NCBI GenBank assembly: GCA_910586905.1 | Contig: CAJUIV010000006.1 | Location: 1-64,000, forward strand | Length of the DNA: 64,000 bases | From: an uncultured Christensenellaceae bacterium | Lineage (GTDB): Bacteria; Bacillota; Clostridia; Christensenellales; CAG-314 | Direction: 5' to 3' | In this document: positions 63,920-64,000 of the stretch, piece after piece | How the letters are laid out: each line of letters starts with the position of its first letter | Numbering within the stretch: the stretch's first letter is position 1 | The notes under the pieces: generated by a model | The model's database searches: none | The model's input: only the letters and a program-made list of their open reading frames with translations | What the model was told of the DNA's origin: nothing | Translations under genes and position numbers: made by a program

Positions 63920-64000
63920 TATTCGCTCCTTATTTCAAAATAATATAACGGCGGCAGCGTTTCAAACCGTTACAATATATTTTATCTCAGATTATGTTGC

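Overview
The window comes from a low-GC, endospore-type member of the Firmicutes (class Clostridia; by gene content an uncultured gut-type lineage, which is an inference). The evidence is Firmicutes-specific synteny: queA-tgt-yajC-secD-recJ-relA-hemZ, ruvCAB-queA, thrS-infC-rpmI-rplT, mraZ-rsmH-ftsL-ftsI-murE and yqfC-yqfD-phoH-pgpH-ybeY-era-yqzL-recO. Sporulation genes (a Spo0A homologue, YtxC, YqfC, YqfD), T-box and M-box leaders, and AGGAGG ribosome sites with TTGACA-N17-TATAAT promoters point the same way. No phage, insertion sequence, CRISPR array or rRNA was seen.

Layout. 1-560: a minus-strand tRNA operon (Gly, Arg, His, Gln, Lys, Lys) with its promoter. 0.6-14.8 kb: housekeeping genes on the minus strand for stringent response, DNA repair, queuosine tRNA modification, Holliday-junction resolution and Sec accessory functions. 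15-16.6 kb: a decayed YcxB-like gene, then two tandem plus-strand zinc-ribbon membrane genes behind a promoter whose spacer contains a G8 tract. 16.7-21.8 kb: yebC, an rRNA methylase, rplT-rpmI-infC (AUA start, leader attenuator) and thrS under a threonine T-box. 21.8-24.4 kb: ytxC, alkD, acpP and two small unusual genes. 24.4-39.2 kb: the division and cell-wall cluster, read as mraZ to murA (with an internal terminator-like hairpin) and then ftsQ-ftsA-ftsZ-asnS from a separate promoter; murF, murG and murC are absent. 39.4-43.4 kb: a phosphoesterase, small proteins, a possible spore-surface protein, a TetR regulator and Spo0A. 43.5-45.2 kb: M-box and mgtE. 45.2-46.3 kb: a gene desert with coding remnants. 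46.4-50.9 kb: cspA, a BclA-like collagen protein, and a CadC-type regulator with a split HMA/P-type ATPase efflux system. 51-54.8 kb: a BmrCD-like heterodimeric ABC exporter. 54.9-61 kb: the recO to yqfC block. 61-64 kb: copA (with CopZ fused at its end) and csoR.

Main points of interest: (1) the Spo0A homologue has an intact DNA-binding domain but a receiver in which the phospho-acceptor Asp is Glu and the acidic pair is gone, with a perfect 0A-box core upstream; (2) a homopolymeric G tract between perfect -35 and -10 boxes suggests a phase-variable promoter; (3) at least four genes have a -10 box only 5-6 nt before the ATG and no Shine-Dalgarno, implying leaderless mRNAs; (4) copA ends in an in-frame CopZ domain with its own strong ribosome site, so one gene could make both pump and chaperone; (5) a SecD homologue lacks both a SecF partner and the transmembrane Asp. 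All coordinates and motifs were read by eye; family assignments come from recognised motifs and synteny, not from searches.
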